Assembly (NCBI RefSeq): GCF_001412535.1
Contig: NZ_CP011774.1
Location: 2,847,501 to 2,911,500 of the forward strand
Length of the DNA stretch: 64,000 nt
Origin: Limnohabitans sp. 63ED37-2
GTDB lineage: Bacteria; Pseudomonadota; Gammaproteobacteria; Burkholderiales; Burkholderiaceae_C
Reading direction: 5' to 3'
In this document: piece by piece, positions 15,403 through 24,528 of the stretch
Position numbering within the stretch: the first letter of the stretch is position 1
How the letters are laid out: each line of letters starts with the position of its first letter
Notes under the pieces: generated by a model
The model's database searches: none
Told to the model about the DNA's origin: nothing
What the model saw: the letters and a program-made list of their open reading frames with translations, nothing else
Program-made: the position numbers and the translations under genes

Positions 15403-16650
15403 TCAATCGGTCGTGAACACCGTCAGCACCCCGGTGTAACCGTACAGCTGCTGGCGAGCAATCTCGCCAGCGGCAAAAAAGCCCACCAGCGGCACATCGC
15501 CCAAGGCATGCCGAATGATCTGCATCTCGGCACTCGGCCCGCCAAAGTGCGGGCCACCGCGCCCAGTGCAGCTCACATACACAGCGCCTGCAATGCGCTG
15601 ACCCGCTTGGGGCACCGTGGGCACCGGGTCGTCGCTCATGGCGTTGATCGCCTCGATGGACAGCATCTCGGGCTCCAGCGCTTCGCGAATTTCGGCGCAC
15701 ACGCGCACCAGGTCGGCACGGGCCGCTTGCACGTCGCGGCGGCAAAACGTCAAGCGCATGCCCGGCTCCAGGTGTTCGGCAATCGCCACGCCCTGGCGTA
15801 AAGGGTCCAGGCCAATGATGTGACGCACCCGCACGTCGTTGCCCAGATTGCCTGCACGGCCCACGCCAGATTGCCCGGGCGCACTCAGGCCCACCAGGGT
15901 GGAGCGCACCACGGCAATGGCTTTTTGCGGCTCACTCAGGCTGATGTCCAGATCGGCCAGCATCACATCCAGTGCAGGCTCGCCCGCCAGCTTGAGCACC
16001 ACATGGCCTTCGGCTTCGGTGATCTCGCGCTCGGGCGCCACCGGTTGGCAGCCTTGCGTCACGCGTGAGAGCAAGCGCACTTCGGGCGAAAACGCCACGC
16101 CGCTCAAGCCACCTTGGAGGACACCGCCGTGCACCTCTGGGCCACCCGCGTCTTCGGCCCGCACCGCAAACTGCACACTGCGGGTGCGGCTGGCGCTCAA
16201 ACCGCCAAACAAATAGCCTTGCTGCGTGCGCTCGGCCATCTCTTTGATCAGCTCGGCCAAGTCGGGCGTGTTCGGATCGGCGTGCACCAAGGCCGCATCG
16301 GCCCAGCCCGATGGCAGCGGCGACACCCCAGAAAACACGCGGTACTGCTCGGGCGACAGGTCGCACAGCATGAGCGCCATGGCGGGTTCGTCAAAGTACT
16401 CGGCGTTGTTCACCGCCACGCCAATGCCCACCGTGCCTGCCCAGTCGGGCACCTCGGGCAAGGCCTGGCGCAGGTGGTCGAGCAGCGCTTGCGCCTCGGG
16501 CGCGTAATGGTCGGTGATGTAAAGCAAGCCTAAACGGGGCTGGCTGGCGTAATCGGGCAAACCCATCTGGGCGCGCAACTGCGCGAGCACCAGGCCAGCG
16601 GCCATTCGCCACTGTGGGTGGGTGGCATGGCCACAGGGAAACAAGTTCAT
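15403..16650 (-). CDS. FIST domain protein (FIST_N + FIST_C)
   Basis: A 415-residue protein matching the FIST sensory architecture: an N-terminal FIST_N region with GYLFGGLSASR followed by GVLQGGLSGVAFSP, and a C-terminal FIST_C region with GAVYVSCTGRGGPHFGGPSAEMQ and VPLVGFFAAGEIARQQLYGYTGVLTVF. FIST domains are thought to bind small ligands and are often fused to signalling modules. This one stands alone with no kinase or methyl-accepting partner. Its start overlaps the PhaM-like gene stop (ATGA), so the two are coupled. Confidence 0.85.
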   Translation of the reverse strand: MNLFPCGHATHPQWRMAAGLVLAQLRAQMGLPDYASQPRLGLLYITDHYAPEAQALLDHLRQALPEVPDWAGTVGIGVAVNNAEYFDEPAMALMLCDLSPEQYRVFSGVSPLPSGWADAALVHADPNTPDLAELIKEMAERTQQGYLFGGLSASRTRSVQFAVRAEDAGGPEVHGGVLQGGLSGVAFSPEVRLLSRVTQGCQPVAPEREITEAEGHVVLKLAGEPALDVMLADLDISLSEPQKAIAVVRSTLVGLSAPGQSGVGRAGNLGNDVRVRHIIGLDPLRQGVAIAEHLEPGMRLTFCRRDVQAARADLVRVCAEIREALEPEMLSIEAINAMSDDPVPTVPQAGQRIAGAVYVSCTGRGGPHFGGPSAEMQIIRHALGDVPLVGFFAAGEIARQQLYGYTGVLTVFTTD

Positions 16651-17381
16651 GGCGCTTTGCGCTTGGCGGCCGCCTTGCGCGGCGCAGATTTGGCAACCGG
16701 TTTGGTTTTAACAGCGGCTGACTTCTTGGCCACGGCCTTTTTGGCGGGGCTTGGTTTTTTGCCAGCGGCTGACGTGCTGGCCCCTTTGGCCGTCATGCCT
16801 GTCTTCATGGCTTCGGCGGCCACGTCTTTGACGGCCGCTGCGGCAATGTTTTGAAACTGCTGGGTCAAGGCACCCCACCACTGCATTGGGTCCACCGCAG
16901 GCTTTGCCGAAGCGGGCCCCGTTGTGGATTCTTCAGGCGCATCTTTGACCGCATCGTCTGCTGGAACGGGTTTCGGCTCAGGGGCAGCCCGTGGCGTCAC
17001 CGATTGTGGCGCAGCAGCTTGCGGCTCAGGTGCTGGTGAAGGCGCTGGTGCAGGCGCTTTGACCGTGAAGGCCTTGGCCAAGTCGGCCATGTTCACATTC
17101 ATGCTTTGCAGCGTGGTCAAGGTCATTTTTTGCACTTCCATCGCCTGGATGGTGGCCTTGAGCGCCGTGGTGTTTTGCTCCAACCAAAAGAGCACCGACT
17201 TCAACTCTTGAATGCGTTTGTCGATGTCTTCGATGCTGAGCGTAGGCGCCACCCAACTGGCCATTCCGGGCATCCCAGCGGCCGCAGCGGGCTGGGCTTG
17301 GGCTGCGTTTTTGGACAGATTTTGTAAAAAGTCAAAGCCCGGCACAAATTGGCCAAAGCCGAAGGCAGAGGGTTCGCTCAT
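16647..17381 (-). CDS. phaM: PhaM-like polyhydroxyalkanoate granule-associated protein
   Basis: PhaM links PHA granules to the nucleoid and activates PHA synthase. From the ATG at 17381 the product is 244 residues. The N-terminal half has PGFDFLQNLSKNA and SIEDIDKRIQELKSVLFWLEQNTTALKATIQAMEVQKMTL, the recognisable PhaM helical region. A Pro/Ala-rich linker follows at about 115-175. The last about 40 residues are a Lys/Ala-rich, histone-H1-like tail (repeated AKK/PAKK) suited to DNA binding. It is transcribed with the FIST gene. Confidence 0.78.
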   Translation of the reverse strand: MSEPSAFGFGQFVPGFDFLQNLSKNAAQAQPAAAAGMPGMASWVAPTLSIEDIDKRIQELKSVLFWLEQNTTALKATIQAMEVQKMTLTTLQSMNVNMADLAKAFTVKAPAPAPSPAPEPQAAAPQSVTPRAAPEPKPVPADDAVKDAPEESTTGPASAKPAVDPMQWWGALTQQFQNIAAAAVKDVAAEAMKTGMTAKGASTSAAGKKPSPAKKAVAKKSAAVKTKPVAKSAPRKAAAKRKAP

Positions 17382-17427
17382 GGCAGTTCCTTGAAAAGTG
17401 TTCTGCAAAGCTTACCCGAAGAGCCTT

Positions 17428-18522
17428 TCAACCCTCCACAAACACCCTCGCCTTGCGTGGCGTCAACACCAGCGTCTCGCCTTCTTTGAAGTCTTGCTGG
17501 CGGTATTGAGAGGCCGACAACTGTGCTTCGATGACGGCGTCTTTGCCGAACATGCCCGCTTCCACGGGCTCGAGCTCCAAACGGGCCACTGGCCCCACCA
17601 CAATGGCGCGGGTCAGTTTGGCCACAATGCCCGTGTTGGCAGCACCCGGGGTGTAGCGGGTCACATCCAGGTCGTGTGGACGCACATAGGCAAACGCCTT
17701 GGCGTCTTGCACCTGGCCATGCTCCGGCGTGTCCAAGCGAATGGCGTGTTGATCTGCACCGATGAGCATTTCGCCCTCGTGCGCACGGCCATGGAACAGG
17801 TTCACATCGCCCAGAAAGCCATACACAAAGGGGCTGGCCGGTTGGTCCCACACTTGCTGGGGCGAGCCAATTTGCTCGATGTTGCCTTTGTTCATCAGCA
17901 CCACGCGGTCGGCCACTTCCAGGGCTTCTTCCTGATCGTGCGTGACAAAGATGCTGGTGACATTGAGCTCGTCGTGCAGGCGACGCAACCAGCGGCGCAG
18001 CTCTTTTCGCACCTTGGCGTCCAGAGCGCCAAAGGGCTCGTCGAGCAGCAGCACCTTGGGCTCAACCGCCAGTGCGCGAGCCAGCGCAATGCGTTGGCGC
18101 TGTCCGCCCGAGAGTTGCGAGGGGTAGCGGTCGGCCAGCCAGTCGAGTTGCACCAGACCCAAAAGTTCGTGCACCTTGCGCTTGATCTCGGATTCGCTCG
18201 GGCGCTGGTTGCGGGGCTTGACGCGCAGGCCAAAAGCCACGTTCTCGAACACCGTCATGTGCCGGAACAAGGCGTAGTGCTGGAACACAAAGCCCACCTG
18301 GCGTTCGCGCACATGCACATGCGTGGTGTCTTCGCCGCTGAAGGCGATGGTGCCGCGGTCGGCCGTCTCCAGCCCTGCAATGATGCGCAGCAGCGTGGTT
18401 TTGCCGCAGCCAGACGGCCCCAGCAGGGCGACGAGTTCGCCCGACTCGATGTCGAGGCTGACGTTGTTCAGTGCCGTGAAGTCACCAAACTGTTTGTCGA
18501 TGTTGCGGATTTCAATGCTCAT
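17428..18522 (-). CDS. cysA: Sulfate/thiosulfate ABC transporter ATP-binding protein CysA
   Basis: ATPase of the sulfate/thiosulfate importer. The 364-residue protein has Walker A GPSGCGKT (35-42), a Q-loop in FVFQHYALF, signature LSGGQRQR, Walker B VLLLDEPFGALD and switch His in FVTHDQEEA. A C-terminal TOBE-like regulatory domain includes YVRPHDLDV. It is the last cys gene in the tandem sbp2-sbp1-cysT-cysW-cysA cluster and starts 26 bases after cysW. Confidence 0.95.
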   Translation of the reverse strand: MSIEIRNIDKQFGDFTALNNVSLDIESGELVALLGPSGCGKTTLLRIIAGLETADRGTIAFSGEDTTHVHVRERQVGFVFQHYALFRHMTVFENVAFGLRVKPRNQRPSESEIKRKVHELLGLVQLDWLADRYPSQLSGGQRQRIALARALAVEPKVLLLDEPFGALDAKVRKELRRWLRRLHDELNVTSIFVTHDQEEALEVADRVVLMNKGNIEQIGSPQQVWDQPASPFVYGFLGDVNLFHGRAHEGEMLIGADQHAIRLDTPEHGQVQDAKAFAYVRPHDLDVTRYTPGAANTGIVAKLTRAIVVGPVARLELEPVEAGMFGKDAVIEAQLSASQYRQQDFKEGETLVLTPRKARVFVEG

Positions 18523-18548
18523 GGTTCAAACCGTTGTCAAAGAGGTGT

Positions 18549-19436
18549 TCAGGCCGTGGGGCGTTCAGGGGGTGTGTTGGCCGAAGCCTTGAGCTCTTGC
18601 TCATGCCGCCACTCGATGAATGACTTGATGGCCAGCGTCACCAGAGCCAGCAAGGCCAGCAGCGAGGCCACCGCAAAAGCGGCCACCGACTGGTATTCGT
18701 TGTAGAGAATCTCGACGTGCAGCGGCATGGTGTTGGTCTGGCCACGGATATGCCCGGACACCACCGACACCGCACCGAACTCGCCCATAGCGCGTGCATT
18801 GCACAAAATGACGCCATACAGCAGGCCCCATTTGATGTTGGGCAGGGTCACGCGCCAGAAGGTTTGCCAGCCTGTGGCACCCAGCACAATGGCCGCTTGT
18901 TCTTCGTCGTTGCCCTGGGCCTGCATCAGCGGAATCAATTCACGTGCAATGAAGGGGAAGGTGACAAACACGGTGGCCAAAATGATGCCGGGCACCGCGA
19001 ACACGATCTTGATGTCGTTCGCCTGCAACCAGGGACCGAACCAGCCTTGCGCTCCGAACATCAACACGTAAATCAGGCCCGCTACCACGGGTGACACCGA
19101 AAACGGCAAGTCCACCAGCGTCGTCAACAGCGACTTGCCCTTGAACTCGTACTTGGCAATCGCCCAGGCGGCGGCCACGCCAAACACCAGATTGAGGGGC
19201 ACGGCCACGGCCGCAGTGATCAAGGTCAGGCGGATCGCCGACCAGGCATCGGGCTCTTTCAGCGCTTCGAGGTAGGCATCCAGGCCTTTGCGCAAGGCTT
19301 CGGTGAACACCGCAGCCAGAGGCAAGACCAAAAACAAAAACATGAAGGTCAGCGCCAGGCCGATCAGGCTGCGGCGAATCCAGCGGGCTTCGGTGGTGCC
19401 CGCCTGGACTTTGCGAGGAGCGAGTGTCTGGCTCAT
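18549..19436 (-). CDS. cysW: Sulfate ABC transporter permease CysW
   Basis: Inner-membrane permease subunit, 295 residues with about six membrane segments. The EAA loop appears as EEQAAIVLGATGWQTFWRVTLPNIKWGLLYG, which docks with CysA. The ARAMGEFGAVSVVSGHIRGQTNTMPL stretch is characteristic of CysW. The start overlaps the cysT stop by four bases. Confidence 0.95.
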   Translation of the reverse strand: MSQTLAPRKVQAGTTEARWIRRSLIGLALTFMFLFLVLPLAAVFTEALRKGLDAYLEALKEPDAWSAIRLTLITAAVAVPLNLVFGVAAAWAIAKYEFKGKSLLTTLVDLPFSVSPVVAGLIYVLMFGAQGWFGPWLQANDIKIVFAVPGIILATVFVTFPFIARELIPLMQAQGNDEEQAAIVLGATGWQTFWRVTLPNIKWGLLYGVILCNARAMGEFGAVSVVSGHIRGQTNTMPLHVEILYNEYQSVAAFAVASLLALLALVTLAIKSFIEWRHEQELKASANTPPERPTA

Positions 19437-20296
19437 GATGTGGCTCCCGAGCGGCGGCGTTGCCAGGTTTGCAGGCCGTTGATGATCAGCAGCAGGATGA
19501 AGGACACCACCAACATCACCAGGGCCACGGCGGTAGCGCCTGCGTAGTCGTATTGCTCAAGCTTGCCGATGATGATGAGGGGCGTGATCTCGGAGACCAT
19601 CGGCATGTTGCCGGCAATGAAGATGACCGAGCCGTACTCACCGATGGCGCGTGCAAAGGCCATGGCAAAGCCGGTGAGCAGCGCCGGGGCGATGGTCGGA
19701 AAAATCACCTTGCTGAAGGTCTGCCAGCGCGTGGCGCCCAGGCAGGTAGCGGCTTCTTCGAGCTCTTTCTCGGCGTCTTCGAGCACAGGCTGCACCGTGC
19801 GCACCACAAAGGGCAGGCCGATGAAGATGAGCGCGATCACCACGCCATTGGGGTTGAAGGCCAACTGGATGCCCAGCGGCTCCAGGTATTGGCCGATCCA
19901 GCCGTTGCCCGCCAGCAGCGCAGTGAGCGAAATGCCCGCCACCGCAGTGGGCAGCGCAAAGGGCAAGTCCACCAGCGCATCCACGATCTTTTTGCCAAAA
20001 AAGTCATAGCGCACCAGCACCCAGGCGACCAGCATGCCGAAGAACACATTGACCAGCGCCGCGATCAGCGAAGCGCCAAAGGTCAGGCGGTACGAGGCCA
20101 TGACACGCGGCCCGGTGACCGCTGCCCAGAACTGGTCCCAGGTCAAGGTGAAGGTTTTGAAGACCAGCGCCGACAAGGGGATCAGCACAATCAGGCTCAG
20201 GTAAAAGATGGTGAAGCCCAGGGTCAGGTTGAACCCGGGCAACACTTTGACGGGCGTCCGCTTGGGGGCAGACGCCGCAAGGCTCAATGCGGTCAT
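19433..20296 (-). CDS. cysT: Sulfate ABC transporter permease CysT (CysU)
   Basis: The second permease subunit, 287 residues. It has the EAA loop ELEEAATCLGATRWQTFSKVIFPTIAPALLTGFAMAFARAIGEYGSVIFIAGNMP and the DLPFALPTAVAGISLTAL segment typical of CysT. It is tightly packed between sbp1 (nine bases upstream) and cysW (overlapping). Confidence 0.95.
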   Translation of the reverse strand: MTALSLAASAPKRTPVKVLPGFNLTLGFTIFYLSLIVLIPLSALVFKTFTLTWDQFWAAVTGPRVMASYRLTFGASLIAALVNVFFGMLVAWVLVRYDFFGKKIVDALVDLPFALPTAVAGISLTALLAGNGWIGQYLEPLGIQLAFNPNGVVIALIFIGLPFVVRTVQPVLEDAEKELEEAATCLGATRWQTFSKVIFPTIAPALLTGFAMAFARAIGEYGSVIFIAGNMPMVSEITPLIIIGKLEQYDYAGATAVALVMLVVSFILLLIINGLQTWQRRRSGATS

Positions 20297-20305
20297 GGGG
20301 AAAAC

Positions 20306-21298
20306 TTATTTGACGGTGTAGATCTTGTCGAACAAACCGCCGTCGTTGAAGTGCACGCGCTGTGCATCGGCGAAGGAGCCAAAGACCTCGTTCACCGTGA
20401 ACAGCTGCAAGGGCTTGAAGGTGTTGGCGTGTTTTCTCAGGATGGCCGGGTTGCGTGGGCGCAAGGCGTGTTTGGCGGCGATCTCCTGGGCTTCGTCAGA
20501 GTACAAATGGTCCAAATAGGCCTTGGCCAACTCGCCCGTGCCCTTTTTGGCCACGGTGCGCTCCACCACCGCCACCGGGTTCTCGGCCACGATGCTGATG
20601 GACGGGTGGATCGCATCGACCTTGCCCGTGCCAAATTCGCGGTCCACCGAGATGACCTCGGACTCGAAGGTGATCAGCACATCGCCAATGTTGCGCTGCA
20701 AGAAAATGGTGGTCGCATCGCGCCCGCCCTTGGCCAGCACGGGCACGTTTTTGTAGAGCTTGCTCACGAACTCGGACGCATCGGCGTCCGAGCCGCCCTT
20801 CTTTTTCACATAACCCCACGCCGCCATGTAGGCCATGCGGCCGTTGCCACCGGTCTTGGGGTTGACCACGATCACCTTGATGCCGGGCTTGATCAGGTCG
20901 TCCCAATCCTTGATGCCCTTGGGATTGCCGTTGCGCGTGAGGAACAGCATGGTCGAGGTGGTGGGCGATGCGTTGTGCGCAAAGCGCTTGCTCCAGTCCT
21001 TGGCCACCACACCCGTGCTGGCCAAAAAGTCCACATCGGTGGTGGTGTTCATGGTCACCACATCGGCGTCCAGGCCGTCGTTGACAGCACGCGCCTGGGC
21101 GCTGGAGCCACCGTGGGCCTGGTCAATCTTGATGTCTTTGCCTGTGGTCTTTTTGTAATGCGCCACAAAAGCGGCGTTGTAGTCCTTGTAGAACTCGCGG
21201 GCCACGTCGTACGAGGCATTGAGCAAGGTCTGGGCGGTGGCGGTGATGCCTGACAAGGCCAGCGTGATGGCCAATGCGATGTGGGTGCGTGTTTTCAT
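20306..21298 (-). CDS. sbp: Periplasmic sulfate-binding protein (first copy)
   Basis: Substrate-binding component of the sulfate importer. The ATG at 21298 gives 330 residues with a signal peptide ending near ALSGITATAQ. Family motifs are LLNASYDVAREFYKDYNAAF, QAHGGSSAQARAVNDGLDADVVTMNT and VIVVNPKTGGNGRMAYMAAWGY. It is immediately upstream of cysT. A second, diverged sulfate-binding gene lies next to it, so the transporter may use two receptors of different preference (for example sulfate and thiosulfate). Confidence 0.93.
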   Translation of the reverse strand: MKTRTHIALAITLALSGITATAQTLLNASYDVAREFYKDYNAAFVAHYKKTTGKDIKIDQAHGGSSAQARAVNDGLDADVVTMNTTTDVDFLASTGVVAKDWSKRFAHNASPTTSTMLFLTRNGNPKGIKDWDDLIKPGIKVIVVNPKTGGNGRMAYMAAWGYVKKKGGSDADASEFVSKLYKNVPVLAKGGRDATTIFLQRNIGDVLITFESEVISVDREFGTGKVDAIHPSISIVAENPVAVVERTVAKKGTGELAKAYLDHLYSDEAQEIAAKHALRPRNPAILRKHANTFKPLQLFTVNEVFGSFADAQRVHFNDGGLFDKIYTVK

Positions 21299-21404
21299 GG
21301 GGTGATCAAAGGGGAAAATGGGTGCGGTTTCTGACGTTGGGCCATCGCGGTGATGGACCAACATCAAGCCAAGGCCGCGATTGTGAGAGGAGACGCTTCA
21401 ATCT

Positions 21405-21426
21405 CAAACAACTCATTTGTTGTTTG
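21405..21426. repeat. 8-bp inverted repeat between the two sulfate-binding genes
   Basis: CAAACAAC (21405-21412) and GTTGTTTG (21419-21426) are perfect inverted arms around TCATTT. There is no T-tract on the transcribed (minus) strand. The site lies 107 bases upstream of the sbp1 start, so it may be an operator for sbp1-cysTWA rather than a terminator. Confidence 0.45.
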
Positions 21427-21457
21427 CTTATGTCAATTCACAGCTAAAGCAGATGCC

Positions 21458-22468
21458 TCATCTTTTGGTGTAAATCTGGTCAAAGAAAGCGCCATCGGCA
21501 AAGTGGGTTTTGGCGGCTTGCTCCCAGCCGCCAAAGGCTTCTTCGATTTTGAACAGCTTGATCTTGGGTAGCTGTTTGGCGTATTTGGCTTGGGCTTTGG
21601 GTGAAATGGGTCGGTAGAAATGCTTGCCTATCAGGTCCTGCGCTTCTTCGGTATACAAGAACTGCAAATAAGCCTCGGCCACTTGGCGGGTGCCTTTTTT
21701 GTCCACGTTTTTATCGACCACGGTGACCGCAGGCTCGGCCAGAATGGACAAGGAGGGGTAAACAAAGTCGACCTTGTTGCCGAATTCTTTTTCCAGCAAA
21801 TACGCTTCGTTTTCCCAGCTGATGAACACGTCACCCTGCGCACGCTGGGCAAAGGTGATGGACGAGCCACGGGCCCCGGTGTCGAGCACGGGCACATTTT
21901 TGTAGAGTGCGGCCACAAAGTCTTTGGCCTTGGCTTCATTGCCATATTTGCGCTTGGCAAACTCCCAGGCGGCCAAATAGTTCCAGCGGGCCCCGCCCGA
22001 TGTTTTGGGGTTGGGTGTAATGACGCTGACGCCGGGTTTGACCAGGTCGTCCCAGTCACGGATAGCCTTGGGGTTGCCCGCACGCACCACCAGCACGATG
22101 GTCGAGGTGTAGGGCGAGCTGTTGTGCGGCAGTCGCTTTTGCCAGTCTTTGGGAATCAGGTTGCCGTTTTTGTGCAGGGCGTCGGTGTCACCCGCCAGCG
22201 CGAGGGTGGCGACGTCGGCATCCAAGCCGTCAATGATGGAGCGGGCTTGTTTGCCCGAGCCGCCGTGCGACTGCTTGAAGCTCACGTCTTGGCCAGTTTT
22301 GGCTTTCCAGTGGGCGGCAAAGGCCTTGTTGAATTCGACGTACAGCTCACGGGTCGGGTCGTAAGACACGTTGAGCAGGCTGACGGAGGTTTGGGCTAGA
22401 ACACACCCAGCCGAAAAGAACAGCGCGGCAAATGCGGTCAGGTGTCGAAAGAGGCGATGGAGTTTCAT
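21458..22468 (-). CDS. Periplasmic sulfate/thiosulfate-binding protein (second copy)
   Basis: A 336-residue homologue of the sbp1 product. It has a signal peptide (LTAFAALFFSAGCVLAQ) and the same framework: LLNVSYDPTRELYVEFNKAF, KQSHGGSGKQARSIIDGLDADVATLAL and ITPNPKTSGGARWNYLAAWEF. The two copies differ throughout, so this is an old duplication or separate acquisition rather than a recent copy. It is separated from sbp1 by 159 bases. Its position directly downstream of a TauD-like dioxygenase suggests a sulfur-acquisition unit. Confidence 0.92.
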   Translation of the reverse strand: MKLHRLFRHLTAFAALFFSAGCVLAQTSVSLLNVSYDPTRELYVEFNKAFAAHWKAKTGQDVSFKQSHGGSGKQARSIIDGLDADVATLALAGDTDALHKNGNLIPKDWQKRLPHNSSPYTSTIVLVVRAGNPKAIRDWDDLVKPGVSVITPNPKTSGGARWNYLAAWEFAKRKYGNEAKAKDFVAALYKNVPVLDTGARGSSITFAQRAQGDVFISWENEAYLLEKEFGNKVDFVYPSLSILAEPAVTVVDKNVDKKGTRQVAEAYLQFLYTEEAQDLIGKHFYRPISPKAQAKYAKQLPKIKLFKIEEAFGGWEQAAKTHFADGAFFDQIYTKR

Positions 22469-22675
22469 GGCTCACTTGAGAATTGCACATCAAAAATCTG
22501 ATGGGCTGGATTCTGGAAGCGTGCCAAGAAAAAACAAACGACAGTTTTTCTATTTCTTCATGCGCAAAAAATCTATTCACCAGGGCTGATTTTCCCTGTC
22601 GCAGCCCCAAAGGCATTTAACTGCGCACACCAGCGCTTGCGCGTGGCTGCCCAAAACGGTCCAAGCCCCTTTGGC

Positions 22676-23545
22676 TCAAAAAGCCTGATCGGCCGTGAAG
22701 GTAACGCGGTGAAGTTTGCGGTGCTGCGGGTAAAAGTCGGCCACGGCGTAATGCTGGGTCGAGCGGTTGTCCCACACCGCCAATGAATGGGGCTGCCAGC
22801 AAAACCGCGCCTGCACTTCGGGCGCGGTGATCAGCCCAAACAATTGCGCCAACAAGGCGTCGCTTTGCGTGCGCGGCAGGCCATGGATGTGGGTGGTGAA
22901 GGTCGGGTTGACGTACAAAATCTTTTTGCCCGTGACAGGGTGCACACGCACCACCGGGTGCGTCACGGGCGGGTATTTGGCGCGAGCAGCCTGCAGCTGC
23001 TCACCCGTGGCATCTTGGCGCAGCAAGTATTCGGTCCAGCCGGTCACCTCCCAGGTGTGCATGGCACTCAGGGTTTCCAGATAGGCTTTGAAGTCAGCAG
23101 GCAAGGCCTCGTAGGCGGTGGTCATGCTGGCCCAGACGGTGTCGCCACCGCTGGCCGGAATCACTTGCGCATACAGGCTGGTGCCTATCGGTGGGTTGGC
23201 CTGCCAGGTGATGTCTGAATGCCAATTGTTGTTGGCAGCGGGCCGCTCGGCGGTGCTTTCCACAATTTCAATCTCGGGCTGACTCTCCACACGCGGAAAG
23301 AAGGCTTTGACTTCGTTGACTTGGCCAAAACTGCGTGTGAAGGCCACCTGCTGAGCCGGGGTGAGCACTTGATCCCGGAAAAAGATCACCTCGAACCGGG
23401 CCAAAGCGTCCTTCAGCTCGGTTTGTGCCAGATCACTCAGTGGCTGCGATAAGTCCAAACCATGGAGCGTGGCCCCGATGTTGGGGGTGAAGGGCTTGGC
23501 TACAAATGACTCGTAAACATGTGGCAATTGGATCGAATGGACCAT
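22676..23545 (-). CDS. TauD/TfdA-family Fe(II)/2-oxoglutarate dioxygenase
   Basis: A 289-residue 2-oxoglutarate-dependent dioxygenase. The iron facial triad is visible as HSD in NNNWHSDITW and the distal His in WDNRSTQHYAVADF; the Arg in LHRVTF near the end is the expected 2-oxoglutarate ligand. Family members release sulfite from taurine, other sulfonates or alkyl sulfates. Two sulfate-binding proteins and cysTWA downstream support a sulfur-scavenging role, but the exact substrate cannot be named. Confidence 0.88.
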   Translation of the reverse strand: MVHSIQLPHVYESFVAKPFTPNIGATLHGLDLSQPLSDLAQTELKDALARFEVIFFRDQVLTPAQQVAFTRSFGQVNEVKAFFPRVESQPEIEIVESTAERPAANNNWHSDITWQANPPIGTSLYAQVIPASGGDTVWASMTTAYEALPADFKAYLETLSAMHTWEVTGWTEYLLRQDATGEQLQAARAKYPPVTHPVVRVHPVTGKKILYVNPTFTTHIHGLPRTQSDALLAQLFGLITAPEVQARFCWQPHSLAVWDNRSTQHYAVADFYPQHRKLHRVTFTADQAF

Positions 23546-23583
23546 GACTTTTCCTTTGCCAACAGTTTACGTGGGGTGATCAC

Positions 23584-24474
23584 TCAGGTTGGCCCACTCA
23601 GCAGTCTTTGCATCGCCCGCTTGGCTGTCGCAAACGCATTGGCCCGCATCCCGGCAAACATGTCTTTTAGGAACTGTCTGGCCAGTGGCTGCGCTTTTTC
23701 GGGCGAACCGGCATTGAAGGGGGGCTGCGGGTCGTACTCCAGGTACAGCTGCACCGCCTCGGCATAGACCCGGCTTTTCAGCAGTGCCACCAACTTGAGG
23801 CCAAAGTCGATCCCGGCCGTCACGCCGCCGCCTGTGATGCGGTTGCGGTCCACCACAATGCGGCCCCGCGTGGGAATCGCGCCGAGCTCCTTGAGCACAT
23901 CGCGAGTGTCCCAATACGAGGTGGCTTTGTAGCCCTTGAGCAAACCCGCTGCCCCCAGAATCAAGGAGCCGGTGCACACGCTGGTCACATAGCGGGCGGT
24001 TTGACCCTTGGCCTTGAGAAAGGCGAGGACTTCCGGGTCTTCCATCATGGTGAAGGTACCCGGCACACCGCCGGGCACAAACAACACGTCCAGCTGCTCG
24101 GGGCATTGCGCGAAGGTCGTCGTGGGTTTGACCGGAATGAGCGCTGCAGGCCCCGGGCTTTCATTGCCCACTGGCTCCAGGTCTTTCCAAAGCAGGTGGA
24201 TTTCCTTGTTCATCAAGGCCTCGAACACGGTCAAGGGCCCAACCAAATCCTGCAAAAACATGCCCGGATAAACCAGCATGCCGATGGTGATTTTGGGGCC
24301 GCCAATGAGCGGCGCGTAACGGTCCATGGTGGCCAAGTGGTGCTCATCAGCAGCTTGCTTTGAGGGCGCTTGCACGGCAGCGGGCTTGGCCGACGCTTGG
24401 GACGTCTGCATGGCCAAGTAGCCCAGCACCACAGAGGGCCAGGACAACAAACGAGAGAAATAACGACGGTTCAT
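23584..24474 (-). CDS. DJ-1/PfpI-family protein, isonitrile hydratase-like, exported
   Basis: A 296-residue protein with a DJ-1/PfpI glutamine-amidotransferase-like domain. The nucleophile elbow is VTSVCTGSLILGAAGLLKGYKATSYW, the wording seen in isonitrile hydratase-type members, with the reactive Cys in VCTGS. The domain begins KITIGMLVYPGMFLQDLVGP. A hydrophobic N-terminus (LLSWPSVVLGYLAMQTSQASA) looks like a signal peptide, so the enzyme is probably periplasmic. It lies between TonB receptor 1 and the TauD gene on the same strand. Substrate unknown. Confidence 0.82.
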   Translation of the reverse strand: MNRRYFSRLLSWPSVVLGYLAMQTSQASAKPAAVQAPSKQAADEHHLATMDRYAPLIGGPKITIGMLVYPGMFLQDLVGPLTVFEALMNKEIHLLWKDLEPVGNESPGPAALIPVKPTTTFAQCPEQLDVLFVPGGVPGTFTMMEDPEVLAFLKAKGQTARYVTSVCTGSLILGAAGLLKGYKATSYWDTRDVLKELGAIPTRGRIVVDRNRITGGGVTAGIDFGLKLVALLKSRVYAEAVQLYLEYDPQPPFNAGSPEKAQPLARQFLKDMFAGMRANAFATAKRAMQRLLSGPT

Positions 24475-24528
24475 GAGAGCTCAAGGGGCACCCTTGCGGA
24501 TGCCCCCTCCTGTGGCGTGGTGGATGGA